Assembly: GCA_011316305.1 (NCBI GenBank)
Contig: SAUG01000029.1
Location: forward strand, 496,001 to 560,000
DNA from: Rusavskia elegans
Taxonomy: Eukaryota > Ascomycota > Lecanoromycetes > Teloschistales > Teloschistaceae
Direction: 5' to 3'
DNA: 64,000 nt
Each line of letters begins with the position of its first letter. Within the stretch, counting starts at the first letter, position 1. The notes under the pieces are model-generated. The model ran no database searches. It was not told where the DNA came from and saw only the letters and a program-made list of their open reading frames with translations. Below are positions 10,135-21,044 of the stretch, piece by piece. The position numbers were made by a program, and so were the translations under genes.

Positions 10135-11922
10135 TCACCCTCGCCATCCGACGTTCCAGATGACATGTGCGATATCCTTTGCCGTGTTTACGGTGTCGAT
10201 CACTTTTCCAAGAAAACCAGTGGAAACAGCGTCGTCGTCGTCGTATGGCATGAACATCCCTGAAGGTGTTCTCCGTAAGCCACTGCGCTCTTCGAACCCT
10301 TCCTCGTCATACTCTAAACCGCTCATGTGGGAATGATGCAGAAAAATGCTGTCTCTTCTCCCACTAGAGGGCTGCCAATTCATGTCCATTTCCCCGTCCT
10401 CATCGTCGAGTAGGAAATTACTCGAAGGATTTGAGGGCTTGATCGTTTCCTGGGAGGGAGACTGCGGTAATTTGGAATGCTGGTTCCATGATCCATCTCT
10501 CTGCTTCTCCTGCTGTTTGGTCGGGTCTGGGGTGTCCCCACGGTAATTGAGTGTTGTAGAAGGAAGCATTGCAATGGTTTTGCCATCGTTGCTGAAGCTG
10601 TTTCTCGGCGGCTTAGGCCTGTTGGGCTTGACCTTGCTGGGCACGGATTTCATCATCAGCATATCATCCTCAGAATCAGAACCGTCCCGCCGTGCTCCAC
10701 CGTAGTAGCAGCAACGTTCGTGAGGACCGTCATTGATAGCAATACATTGCTCGACTTCGTTGTTGAAATGGATATGGCGTTTGGTACACGGAGTTTGCCG
10801 TCCTGATGTCGCGGTGGAGGGTAAGGTGCTGGAGCCACCTTCATTCGATGGCGTGCTGGGGGTTTCAGAATTCGAGGTGACGGTGTCAGATAGTGCTCGT
10901 TCCCCCAAGATCGGCCGGTGTCCACGACGCTGTTCAGGTTGCTGAGCTTTGAGGGCATCCGTGGCCTGCTGGATAAGTGTGGAGGAGGATATGGATCGTT
11001 GGAGCATCAGTTCTGATAGGCTCCTCTTCTTCAATATTGGCTTCTTGGAGGCGAAAGAGTTGCTGCGGGAGAGACCGGTAGTTGAAGGAGGCGAGTCGAG
11101 GACCAATGGTCTGCCGGCATCGGTCTGCAGGGGACCGTAGAGCCATGTCACGTCGTGGTCCTTCATCCTGTGAGAGATCAGTGGGTGAACCTCCCGAATC
11201 TGGTTCCCTCTTTACGGCCAGACATACCAATTCAACGTCTCAGGTGATACTGTCTTCAATCGGTACTTAGACTTTGCCCAAGTCCTCCAGGAGGCATTCT
11301 CTAATCGAGTGGAGTTGCTGTAGACTTTTCTCCTCCCAACGACATGCCTCCAAGATGACCAGATGTCCTCCTCTTTCCAATTGTGGGAAAGATAGTCAAC
11401 ATGCCTTGTAGGTTGCCTCTGGATATCCATGTCGTCGCCCGCCAAGCCTGACGATCCAGTCCTGCTGGGGTGTCGGGTCTTCGCGGTCGTACTAAGTTTG
11501 TCGGAGGTAGCCTCTACCTGAGTGGGACTATTTTCAGGGCTGCTGGGGGGTTCAGGTCCATGGTGGTCCGACTCCGCATAGACTTGAGTGCCATAGGATG
11601 GGAAATGGATATCCTCATCGTCAACAGCGCAGTGATCATCGAGTGACAAGCTACTTGAAGGAGTCGACGTATAAGATGGCTGGTTGGAGAACTGAGGCTG
11701 GCTAAGGCGTGGGGAGGAAGGAGCAGACGATGGGAGTGAATTGGAGAGACGGTGGTCGTAGGCAAGATTTGACAAGCCGGATTTGGAGCTGCTCGGGGAA
11801 GAATGATAGAGGGAGGAATTTTGCAGTAGGAGAGATGAGTGTGACGAAGAGCGTTGCAAGGAGCTGCTTCCAAAATGAGGAGGTCCGTTTGATTGTGATG
11901 GTAGAGAAAGCACTTCGGCCAT
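10135..11922 (-). CDS. Hex2/Reg1-like protein phosphatase 1 regulatory subunit
   Basis: Two exons, 11228-11922 and 10135-11167, 575 residues; the intron is GTATGT..CACAG. The N-terminal 170 residues are Ser/Pro-rich. Then comes the conserved fungal block formerly called DUF1752 (GATA_AreA-like): YLSHNWKEEDIWSSWRHVV, then RLENASWRTWAKSKY and SPETLNWMKDHDVTWLYGPL; the intron falls inside this block and splicing joins it cleanly. Next is the KKPILKKRSLSELMLQRS motif. At about residues 360-376 lies RHIHFNNEVEQCIAI, a candidate RVxF-type PP1-docking segment. An acidic, low-complexity region and a short amphipathic C-terminus complete it. By family knowledge Reg1/Hex2 directs the PP1 catalytic subunit to Snf1 in glucose repression. 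The specific role here is inferred. Confidence 0.85.
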
Positions 11923-13961
11923 GTTGATGAGGACGATGGCAATGGTTCTTCAGGGTTCTCCTCCCCCACGGAAGCCGCCGACGATGGGTCTGAGGCAATG
12001 GAGAGAATAGGAACGCACAATCATGGGTTCCTGTAGGACAATGCCCCAATCCAAGATGAAGATAGTTCTTTGGTATGAATCACCCTTTCAAATAACGACG
12101 CCGGGTATTCCAAGCGGATATGACAGCGAGCGTCAATTAACGAGTGGGAAGTGAATGCCAAAACGATCAGTTGACGCGGCCGAGTGGTGGAACTTTGCAG
12201 TGTTGACTGGGGCAACTGTCAAATGATATTCGGTGGTCGAGCATTCGCGGTTTGGTGGTTCGAGAAAATTAGGCGCATCAGATTGTGGGGAAGTTGGGTA
12301 ATGCCAAGGATTCAATGAGGTGGTGGTAAGGGTAGTCGATGGGATTTAATCCTTGTGGTGGGTGGTGGGTCCGTCAGGGGCAGGGGCAGGGTTTCTGGGA
12401 TTATCATTATGACTGTTCATGTCTACAGCAAATCCACCACTCCTACTAGCCCGGTTGGAGACCTCGATAACGACTCGGAAGCCCCTCTACTACTCTAGTG
12501 CTTCAGATCAAGGCAGCACCGCCCGTTGGCTCCTCTCGCATAAAGCGCCACTCTGCTAGCCCTGCTGCTATCCTAGCCTCTAGGAAGATTTCTGAACACC
12601 GGACCCTCTTGGGACGAAGAAGTGGGGTGGAGCTCGGGTATGCCATCCGAATGAATAATAGCCTCCAGGTGCCTACGAAGCAATTGGACCCTGGCGGAAA
12701 GGCGTACAGGGGTAGTCCGGATAGACTCCACCTTTCCACCGAGGTGGCAATTCCGTCGAAACAAACAGATTTCCCAACACGAACCAGAGATCGAGACAGT
12801 ATGCCTCGTGGCCACTGTGAACACTCATTTCTGTCCTGGGCCGATGCTTCTACTATGCCGTGTTATACCAGTGGCTCGATGATTACTGCTCTGTTCATAG
12901 GGAGGTTCATGGACAAATGGACAGAGTGCACGTCCGCCTCTTGTACCTTGGACACTCCGTCCCATCGTACCCTCGCCGTGGCCTACCAATCCGGATTCTG
13001 GGTCACCATTATGCCGGTTGCCGCTAGATAATTCAGTGGAGACACAACAGCGTATAGCACCACTGCACTTGCAGTATGCCTTGACAGCCTCTTCTTCACT
13101 GTTCTTTGCATATAGTTATGCCGGCCTAGCCTACCGGGACTGATATAACGCTATCACTCACGGCCGCGTCAACTTTTCCCTCGGTTCCTCTCCACGTGGT
13201 GGCTTACCCAGGCCACAAATCGATCTCCTTCGAGCTGTGATGGTTCACTGATATCCCTTGTACGGGCTGCTGTATCGTACATTCTCGGCTACACATGTTG
13301 ATATCGCCTGGATACTGTGCAAATTTGCCGGGTGGAAGATGGCCAGCGTTGCTGTTATCACCGGGTGAAGTGCCCAACGGGCCATATCGAAAGATTAAGA
13401 CGCACAGAGATTGAAGGTGTCCCCGTTTGAAAGCTACTGCACAAGGTTCTGACGCCTCAAGCGATTGGCCCGACAGAGCCCCAGTCACCGTTGTAACGGG
13501 CTTGGTGGCTTCATCCGTGCATTATCTGCTGCACGTCAGCCCCTGTTGGAGGGAACTCAATCCATTCGTCTTGTGTGACGGTTGCTCATTGGCAGATCAA
13601 CTAGTAGCTTTGCCATGCTTAACCTATTGGAGCTAGACCCGTAGGGCTAGCTCTCGGCTTGGCATCAGGCCTACTTCCTTCGTGCACATAGATCTCGATG
13701 ATTATCATCATCAATATTATTACCATACCCACATAACTGTGCACTCGCTTTATCTTGCCCCTTATACTGCCGACAAGCATGGATTTGGTGGTTCGATCAT
13801 GGTACAGTAATGAGATCTGTGAGTTATCCGTGTCAATCCGAAAACGACTTCCTTTCTTCGATTCCTTGATTGCGGATTTCCCATCTCGATCATTTCAAGT
13901 CCTATCTTTTCTCGTATCTACACAAATCCATTATTAGAGATATTCAGCAGCGAATTTCTTA
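11923..13961. other. Intergenic, 2 kb leading to the AT-rich block
   Basis: Begins with the promoter and leader of the Hex2/Reg1-like gene, then G-rich runs near 12350-12400. An open frame of 177 codons on the plus strand (12498-13031) and overlapping frames on the minus strand show no recognisable domain, so I call no gene. From about 13690 the base composition slides towards AT before the first transposon end at 13962. Confidence 0.5.
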
Positions 13962-14838
13962 CCTTAGAGGCAACCGTATGTTTTACAACAATCTGTCTAT
14001 GATAAATCTACGATAAATTCGCTAAAAACAGCTAGTTCTCGAGAACTAGTTGCAGATATTCCGAAAATAACGAATTAGAATAAACTAAATAGTCGATTTC
14101 TAGTTATATAGAATTCCGAATTAGGTTTAGTTCGTTTAAACTAGCTGTTTTCGACGAATTGTCGATTAATTTCTCGTTAATATTCGTTTAATATTCGTTT
14201 AATATTTAATTAACTACAAATTAGTCCTATAACTTTTAATATTATTAGTAAGTAAACTAAGCGAACCTATAGATTATATAATCTTCTAGTCTAATCCGTC
14301 GATTTTAGAACTTTAGCTACTTTATAGGAGCCGTAAAAATCGGATAAAAATTTTTAAAAAAGAGGTTTTCGCGGGATTCGAACTCTAAACTGCTTAGTAA
14401 TCGAGATTTTACTAAATAAGATTCAGAGAGTCACGTAATATAGAATTTAATTATCTATCTAATCTAGACTAATACTACGGATAGTTAAAAATAAAGATAT
14501 TTATTTATTTAAAATAAACATTTTAGTAATAAATTTAACAACTTTCTATCAACTTTCTATTAACTATTTATTAACTTTTCGTTAACTGATAGTTATATTA
14601 TATTATTAATCTATTTTTAATTAATTTCGAATTTAATTTAATTTTATATTATTTTAGATTGGAATTTTAATAAATACTATTAATTTATTAGAACTATTTA
14701 TTAATTTTTATTTAATTTCTTTTTATAATAAACTAATAATTAATATATCGTTAATTTTTAATTAATTTCTAATTTTCTCTCATTTTAAATTAATAAAATG
14801 TCGATAGATTGTCGTAGGACATACGGTTGCCGCTAAGG
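13962..14838. mobile_element. TIR element, CCTTAG ends, TA target (Tc1/mariner-like, non-autonomous)
   Basis: The first about 40 bases (CCTTAGAGGCAACCGTATG...) match the reverse complement of the last about 40 (CCTTAGCGGCAACCGTATG...), and TA stands on both sides (13960-13961 and 14839-14840). Length 877 bp, no transposase seen. Inside are an 18-bp perfect palindrome (14032-14049) and a second inverted pair (AAACAGCTAGTT near 14026 against its complement near 14136). TA duplication suggests the Tc1/mariner superfamily. Confidence 0.75.
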
Positions 14839-15110
14839 TATTTAATTAGCTTTGATTCCATCGACTCTAAAGATACGAGATTTAAATCGAATTTAAATAT
14901 TTTTAAAATCGATATTTATATCTAATTATTAATCGATTTAAAATTTAAAACGTCGGCGATAAAATCGTAAATTTAAACTATTTCTACGTCTTTTAAATTT
15001 TATCAATCGAACGAACGAAAAATAAAAGTTATAGTCTAGAAATTATATTTACGCTAATTGTATTTGATTTTCTCTAGTAATAAATCAAATTTCTACAGTT
15101 TGTATACAGC
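14839..15110. other. AT-rich spacer, unassigned
   Basis: RIP-mutated sequence between the CCTTAG element and LTR element D. I see no ends or motifs. Confidence 0.4.
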
Positions 15111-15868
15111 TATTACGTTCACGATTTCATAGAAATATTTTACGGTAGATTGGCCGGTTCGGATCGAATTTCCGTCGATCCGTCGGATAATATCCGACCC
15201 GATTTTAGCAATCCGATCCGGATCCGACCCGGATCCGATCCGATAATATTATATATTTAATATATTATTATTTTAATAATTAAATAAAAGTAGTATATCC
15301 AAGTAATATATTTAATTTTACGACGGATTTTCTAGCTAATATAGTTAATTAATTAACATTTTTTTATAAATTCGTATATAAATTATATTAGTTTTATACT
15401 TTTATATTTAAATTTAGCGCCAAAGTCTAGTTTTAGCGAGTCGGATCGGATTAGTTAATTCGGATTCGAAACCCGATCCGACGGTTAATTTAAATTTTAC
15501 GTTTATTAATTAGATAAACGAACTAATAGCTTAATCTAGTTAGAGCTACTAGAATTATAGAGCCGCTTCCGTTTAATAGATCGGTTCTAGTAGATATATC
15601 GATTCTATTATTATATATATCGTTTTTTATATTTAATAGATAGCTTTTTTTATTAGTTAAAAAAATAATTATTAAATATTATCCTATTTTCTTTATGATT
15701 AATTATATAAAAAAGCGTTTTATAATATTATAATTTTATTTTTATCGCTATATAAAAATAGTTGTTATAATTTATACTAGAATTACTTTACTATTTAGTA
15801 GCTTGGACTACGTCTACGATTATAGTTAAATTCGAACGTAACGCCTTTAAATATATAGAGATATTATA
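15111..15868 (+). repeat. LTR family 1, 5' LTR of element D, split by a hAT MITE
   Basis: Starts TATTACG, a G-to-A form of TGTTACG, and ends GATATTATA, a decayed CGTTACA. Without the inserted MITE at 15146-15492 it is about 410 bp, matching the LTRs of elements A and C. Shared internal blocks include GGTTCTAGTAGATATATCG, also present in the 3' LTR at 58134-59103. Confidence 0.8.
15146..15492. mobile_element. hAT-family MITE (TAGACTGGCC ends), copy 1
   Basis: Left end TAGATTGGCCGG and right end CGGTTAATTTA, both RIP variants of the inverted TAGACTGGCC terminus. An 8-bp repeat ATTTTACG lies one base outside each end (15137-15144 and 15494-15501). Inserted in the element D LTR. Internal CCGATCCGACCC runs are typical of the family. 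Confidence 0.8.
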
Positions 15869-17845
15869 TTTCTATAATATATTATATTAATCTTGTCATT
15901 CCGTTTTATAAATCGAATCGATACTATTAAAACGGCTATATTAAATATTTATTAAAAAAAAATAAAAAAATCTTTAAAACTATAATTTATCTAGATAAAT
16001 ATCTACTTCGTATTATATATAAACTTGTTCTAAAATAAAGCGATTAAAATTCTATTTATAATATTATATCTAGAAAAGGTAGCTTTTAATAAAATAAATT
16101 CTATATAAAAAACTATTTTAATAATTCGGAAAATTAAAAGAAAAATCAAATAGCTTAGATTTTTTATAACTTTGGTAATCTAATTATAGCTATAAAAAAA
16201 GCCTTTAGTAATAATAATAAAGATAAAATAATAAAAAGAAAACTAATAGTCCTAAAATAATAGAAGTCGATAGCTATCTATACGATTTAATTTAAAACGT
16301 TAATTTATTAGACGGATTAGAAAGATTTTATTCTAAAAATCTATTTCTATAAAAAATTTAATAATAGAATTAAAAAAACTATAGTAGTAATTAAAAAATC
16401 CAATTTACTAGTAGAAATAATAGAGCTAGCGATAAAAATCGATACTAGATAGTATAAAGAATATATAGATAAACAGACGTTCAATAAAATAAAATCCGCT
16501 AGAAGATAGTCTAAAAGAAATCTAATAGAATTTAATATTACTAAAATTAAAAAATCGCGGACGATAATTTATTATTTATATAATAAATCGAATCATTAAA
16601 AAAAATTATTTAATTAATAAAATAATAAAAGAATTATCTAAAGAAAAAAAGAGAAAATATATATCGAAAAGATAGATAGTCTATTATAATAATAAATACT
16701 TTATTTATCTATCGGATTAAAAGATTATAGATTAATATTTTATAGAACTAAAAAAAAAAAGAATAAAGAAACTAATTATAGAATCTAAACTATATTAAAT
16801 CGAAAAGCCTTTTATATTAACGCTTAAAATTAAAATCGGAAAATGTTAAACGATAATTTTAATAAACGAAAAAAAATAAAATAAAATTTTAAGAAAATTA
16901 TATAAAGAAATTATAGGATATATACTAAAATATTTCTAAAAAAATAATAGAATTATAAATGTCGAAATTAATATAAAAAATAGATTAATCGGAATTATAA
17001 ATTTTATATTAATTATAAATTTAATATAATATATCGTTTTAAAAAACGAATAGAAAAAACTAATTTCTAAAATACTAGTTTAATAAAGTAATATAAAAAG
17101 AAAAATGGAACTATAAAAAATATATCATTTTATATATAAAAATCTTTTTTATAAAAAACTCGATATTACGTTTTTTATAGATTACTAGTAAATTTTGGAT
17201 TTAGATAAAATTATAGAAAATTTAAAAAAAAAGCGAGATATAGAAAACGAATATCTAGAAAGAATATAAATGACTACTATAATAATTGGCCGAAAAATAT
17301 GATAAAAGCTATAAAATAATTTAAAAACAATAGATAGATTATATTTAAAAAATCTAATAGAGCGATTATAGTTATATTTTAAAATAATATTCGGAAATAA
17401 AATAGAAAACGCTAGATTCTACGCTAAATATATAACTAAAAGACGAAAACATTAGCTAATCTTTAACTTTATTATTATAAAATAAAATAGTAGCTATAGA
17501 TTAAAAATAATAGAGATATTGAAAGACGAATAAGTAATTAATAATATAAACATTTAAATTCTAAACTATATAAAATAAATATAAAAAAAATCTTTAACTA
17601 GATATTCTCTTATACGCGGACCTTTCTAGCAGCTATAAAAAATTTAGCTTCTTTAAAAATCGGTTAAAATCTTCTAAAGCGAACTCCAATATTAATTTAA
17701 TAGATTTTTTATACGCGAATAGCGTATAACTACTAATCAAATAAAAAGAAATAGAATTTTTAATTTTATCTAACTTTAATAGAATACGCTATTTCTAAAC
17801 GATAAAATTATCTTTTTTTTTTAGCTTTAGAATATTAGATAAAGC
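15869..17845 (+). pseudogene. gag relic of LTR element D
   Basis: Aligns block by block with the body of element C (for example AAATATATATAAACTTGTT-like and zinc-knuckle regions in the same order). At 16570-16611 the plus frame reads a CX2CX4HX4C zinc knuckle in which the three cysteines are now Tyr and the His is kept. Many in-frame stops. No protease, RT or integrase is visible before the sequence is interrupted by a hAT MITE at 17854. Confidence 0.65.
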
Positions 17846-17913
17846 GAATCTACTAGATTGACCGGTTCGAGTCGGATTTCTATCGAATCGTCGGATACCC
17901 GATTTGATTTTAG

Positions 17914-18463
17914 TAGACTGGCCGTCGGATCGGGTTTCGAACCGAATCGGTTCCGACTTTTTAGATACTAAACCGAGTCGGTTCCGATTTTTCTAGATAC
18001 CGAACTAATTCGGTTTCGGATCGAATCCGGATTTTCGGATTTAATTCGCTATAATCGCTAAAATCTAATATAAAAGTATAATTCTAATATATAAATTATA
18101 TATATTTATTAGAAACTCATCTAGTTTGAATAAATATATTATCTATATATATTATCTATATATATTATCTATATATATTATCTATATATATTATCTATAT
18201 ATATTATCTATATATATTATCTATATATATATTTAATTAATCAATTATAAATTGATTAATTAATATTAGTTTTATTTTATATTATATTAATTATAGTATT
18301 TTACTATATATAAAAGATTTAATAGGTCGTATCGGATTTTTATTAATATCTATTTTATAATCCGATCCGACTTTCGATTCTAATTTTAAAAACTGATCTA
18401 TATCGTTTAACGGATCGGATTTCTAAAGTACCGACGGAAATCCGACCCGAAGTGGCCAGTCTA
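17914..18463. mobile_element. hAT-family MITE nested in 17854-19149 (550 bp)
   Basis: Begins TAGACTGGCCGTCGG and ends GTGGCCAGTCTA. Perfect 8-bp TSD GATTTTAG at 17906-17913 and 18464-18471. Contains the 13-bp minisatellite. Confidence 0.92.
18139..18230. repeat. Minisatellite, 13-bp unit TTATCTATATATA x 7
   Basis: Seven head-to-tail exact copies of the 13-bp unit, inside the 550-bp hAT MITE. The perfect identity contrasts with the surrounding mutated sequence, so the array probably expanded after RIP. Confidence 0.95.
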
Positions 18464-18606
18464 GATTTTAGTAACCCGATCCGAATCCGACCTAGATTTT
18501 AGTAGATCGAATCCGGATCGGATTATTTAATAACTCGATCCGAATTCGATACGATTATATTATATATTTATAATTGAATAAAGATAATATATTTCGATAA
18601 TATATT

Positions 18607-18920
18607 TAGACTGGCCGTCGGATCGGATTTCGAATTCGGGTTAGCTAATCCGATCCGATCCGCTAAAACTAGATTTTAGCGTCAAGCTCTAGTATAAAAG
18701 TATAATTCTAGTATAAAAATTCTATAAATAATTTAAAAAAATTCTAGTTAATTAACTACGCTAGCTAGAAAAGTCCTAGTTAGATTAATTATATTATTTG
18801 ATTTTATTACTTTTATATATAATTAATTAAGAAATTATATTATTATATAATTAAATAAAAAGGTTTACCGAGTATTTAGATTCGATCCGGGTTCGATTCC
18901 GATCCGAAATGGCCAGTCTA
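18607..18920. mobile_element. hAT-family MITE nested in 17854-19149 (314 bp)
   Basis: Begins TAGACTGGCCGTCGG and ends GGCCAGTCTA with perfect 8-bp TSD AATATATT (18599-18606 and 18921-18928). Confidence 0.92.
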
Positions 18921-19157
18921 AATATATTTAGTTTTATTATAGATTTTCTAGCTAGTATAGATAATTAATTAGAACTTTTTTAATAAATTTATATAAAAAT
19001 TATACTAGTTTTATACTTTTATACTAGAGTTTAACGCTAAAATCTAGTTTTAACGAATCGAGTCGGATTATTATTTAGAATCCGAAATTCGGTCGGATCG
19101 GATCGGATTAGTTAATCCGGATTCGAAATCCGATTCGACGGCCAGTCTAGAATCTAT

Positions 19158-20628
19158 TTCGTAAGTAAATAATAATGATTTAGCTCGCGAGTAGATAAAT
19201 TATTATAAATTCCCTTTTAATTAAATTATAATAATTAAACTTTCTAGTTTTCTTTTAAATATTCGGATATAGTAACCTCGATTTTAATATAAAACTTCGT
19301 TTTTTCGGATTCGAATTATTTTTTTTAAAAAAATTTAATATATATATTATATCAACGTTTTCTTTTTTCGGTTTTTAATATTTTAAATTGGTAAAACCGG
19401 TATAATCGTATATTTTTAAACCAATATATATAGCTTTTTTAAATTTTTATAAAATCGTATTATCGACTTTTATCGTAACTTTTAAACGCAGCTATAATAG
19501 TTTTTTAAATATTTCGATTCCTATTTATAATTTCTTTATTCTATTTTCGATTAGTTTATTCTTTATCTCTATAGTCTCTATTCTAAACCGTATAAATAAA
19601 AAATATTATCTTCTAAAAATAATAAATATAATTATAACGTTATATAAAAATAATACCTAGATCTAGAAATATACGAGAACTATAGAATTAATTAAATACT
19701 ATCTATAGATAGAATGATATTATTATCGGAAAAGTAAACTACTATTTTAGATTTTAATTTGCCCTTTTATTTTTTATATTTATAAACCGTCGAATATAAT
19801 CTATATATTTTTTTGATTCTAATCTACTACTAGTAATATAGTATTTTACCGGGTTTCTTTTTTATATCTAATATTTAGATTAAAACTATTAGATTTTACG
19901 AGATATTTCTATTAAATATTTTTTTTCGCTACCGTTCGTTTTTTTTTAGCTATTTATTAAACGATAGCGAAACCTTTATTTTTATCTAGATTTTTATAAT
20001 TTTTATCGCCTAACTATCTATTCGATATATTAGGAATAGTTATATTATATTAGATATCCGATTAAATATTTTAAGTAATCGGTTTACTATTTCGAAATAA
20101 TATTAAATAGTCTTTTTCTATTATATTTATATCGAGAATCTATAGTAGATTTTAGCTAGTATCCGGTCTACTTTCGTATCTACTATTGTTATTGTCAAAT
20201 ATATACGTAATCTAAAATAATAGTTAGTAGATAAATAATAAATAGAAAGATTAAATATATATTTCTAAATAGCTAGCGAGTTGATAATACTTGGTTCTAT
20301 TTTACTTTAATATTCCTATTATTTAATATCTCTAGGTCGCTATTTAAAGATTACCGACTATCCGATTGAAGAAAATCTATAAAGTTACTTATATTCTATT
20401 TATTTAATCTTTTACGATTCGTATATATTCTAAAATTAGAATCGCTTGATTTCTATAGATAAAAGTATTATCGTAGATCTTTTTCGTAATAGCTGTTTAA
20501 ATATTATCGGAAAACGTATTCTATTTATCGAAGTAATAGTTAAACGGATCTAGAAAAATAGAAAAATTAGAGATTAGTATATTATTTAACTAGTTTAAAT
20601 TAGACGAGGGAGAGGTAAAAATAAATAC
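19158..20628. other. AT-rich, unassigned coding relic between MITE and element C
   Basis: Heavily mutated. The minus strand reads short protein-like stretches but I recognise no domain. It is the left flank of the site into which element C inserted (TSD GTTAC), so it was once continuous with 25099 onward. Confidence 0.4.
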
Positions 20629-20633
20629 GTTAC

Positions 20634-21044
20634 TATTACGTTTACGATTCTATAGAAACGTTCTGGAAAATTGGCTAGCTAAACGAGATTAATTATCTAT
20701 AGCCGTCTATAGCCGCTATAGCCGACCTTTATAATGAAATTATTTAGCGGACGGCTATCTATCGGTACTATCGGCTACTTTTACTATATATATTATTTTT
20801 TATTTCTATTAAATAGCTTTTTTAATTAGTCGTTAATATAATTGTTAAATATTCCTAGTTATTCTTTTTTTAATTACTTCTGTAACGAAGATATTTTATA
20901 ATATTATAACTATATCTTTACGGCTATAATAAATTAACTATAATAATTTATATTAGAATTCCTTTACTATTTAGTAATTCGTATTATATCTACGGCTATA
21001 GCTAGATTTAAACGTAATACTTTCTAATATATAGAAACGTTATA
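20634..21044 (+). repeat. LTR family 1, 5' LTR of element C
   Basis: 411 bp, starts TATTACG (from TGTTACG) and ends AAACGTTATA (from GGGACGTTACA). Carries the family's ATAGCCGCTATAGCCG block and the mirrored CGGACGGCTATC block. Confidence 0.85.

Larger units (their letters stand above)
17854..19149. mobile_element. hAT-family MITE, host copy containing two further copies
   Basis: Ends TAGATTGACCGG and GGCCAGTCTA, flanked by GAATCTAC (17846-17853) and GAATCTAT (19150-19157), an 8-bp TSD differing by one C/T. Two more members of the same family sit inside (17914-18463 and 18607-18920); without them and their TSDs the host copy is about 415 bp. Confidence 0.88.

Noticed and set aside
12498..13031. 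177-codon open frame on the plus strand with overlapping minus frames
   Set aside because: No domain, no signal peptide, no splice-consistent extension and open frames on both strands; likely chance or a decayed sequence.
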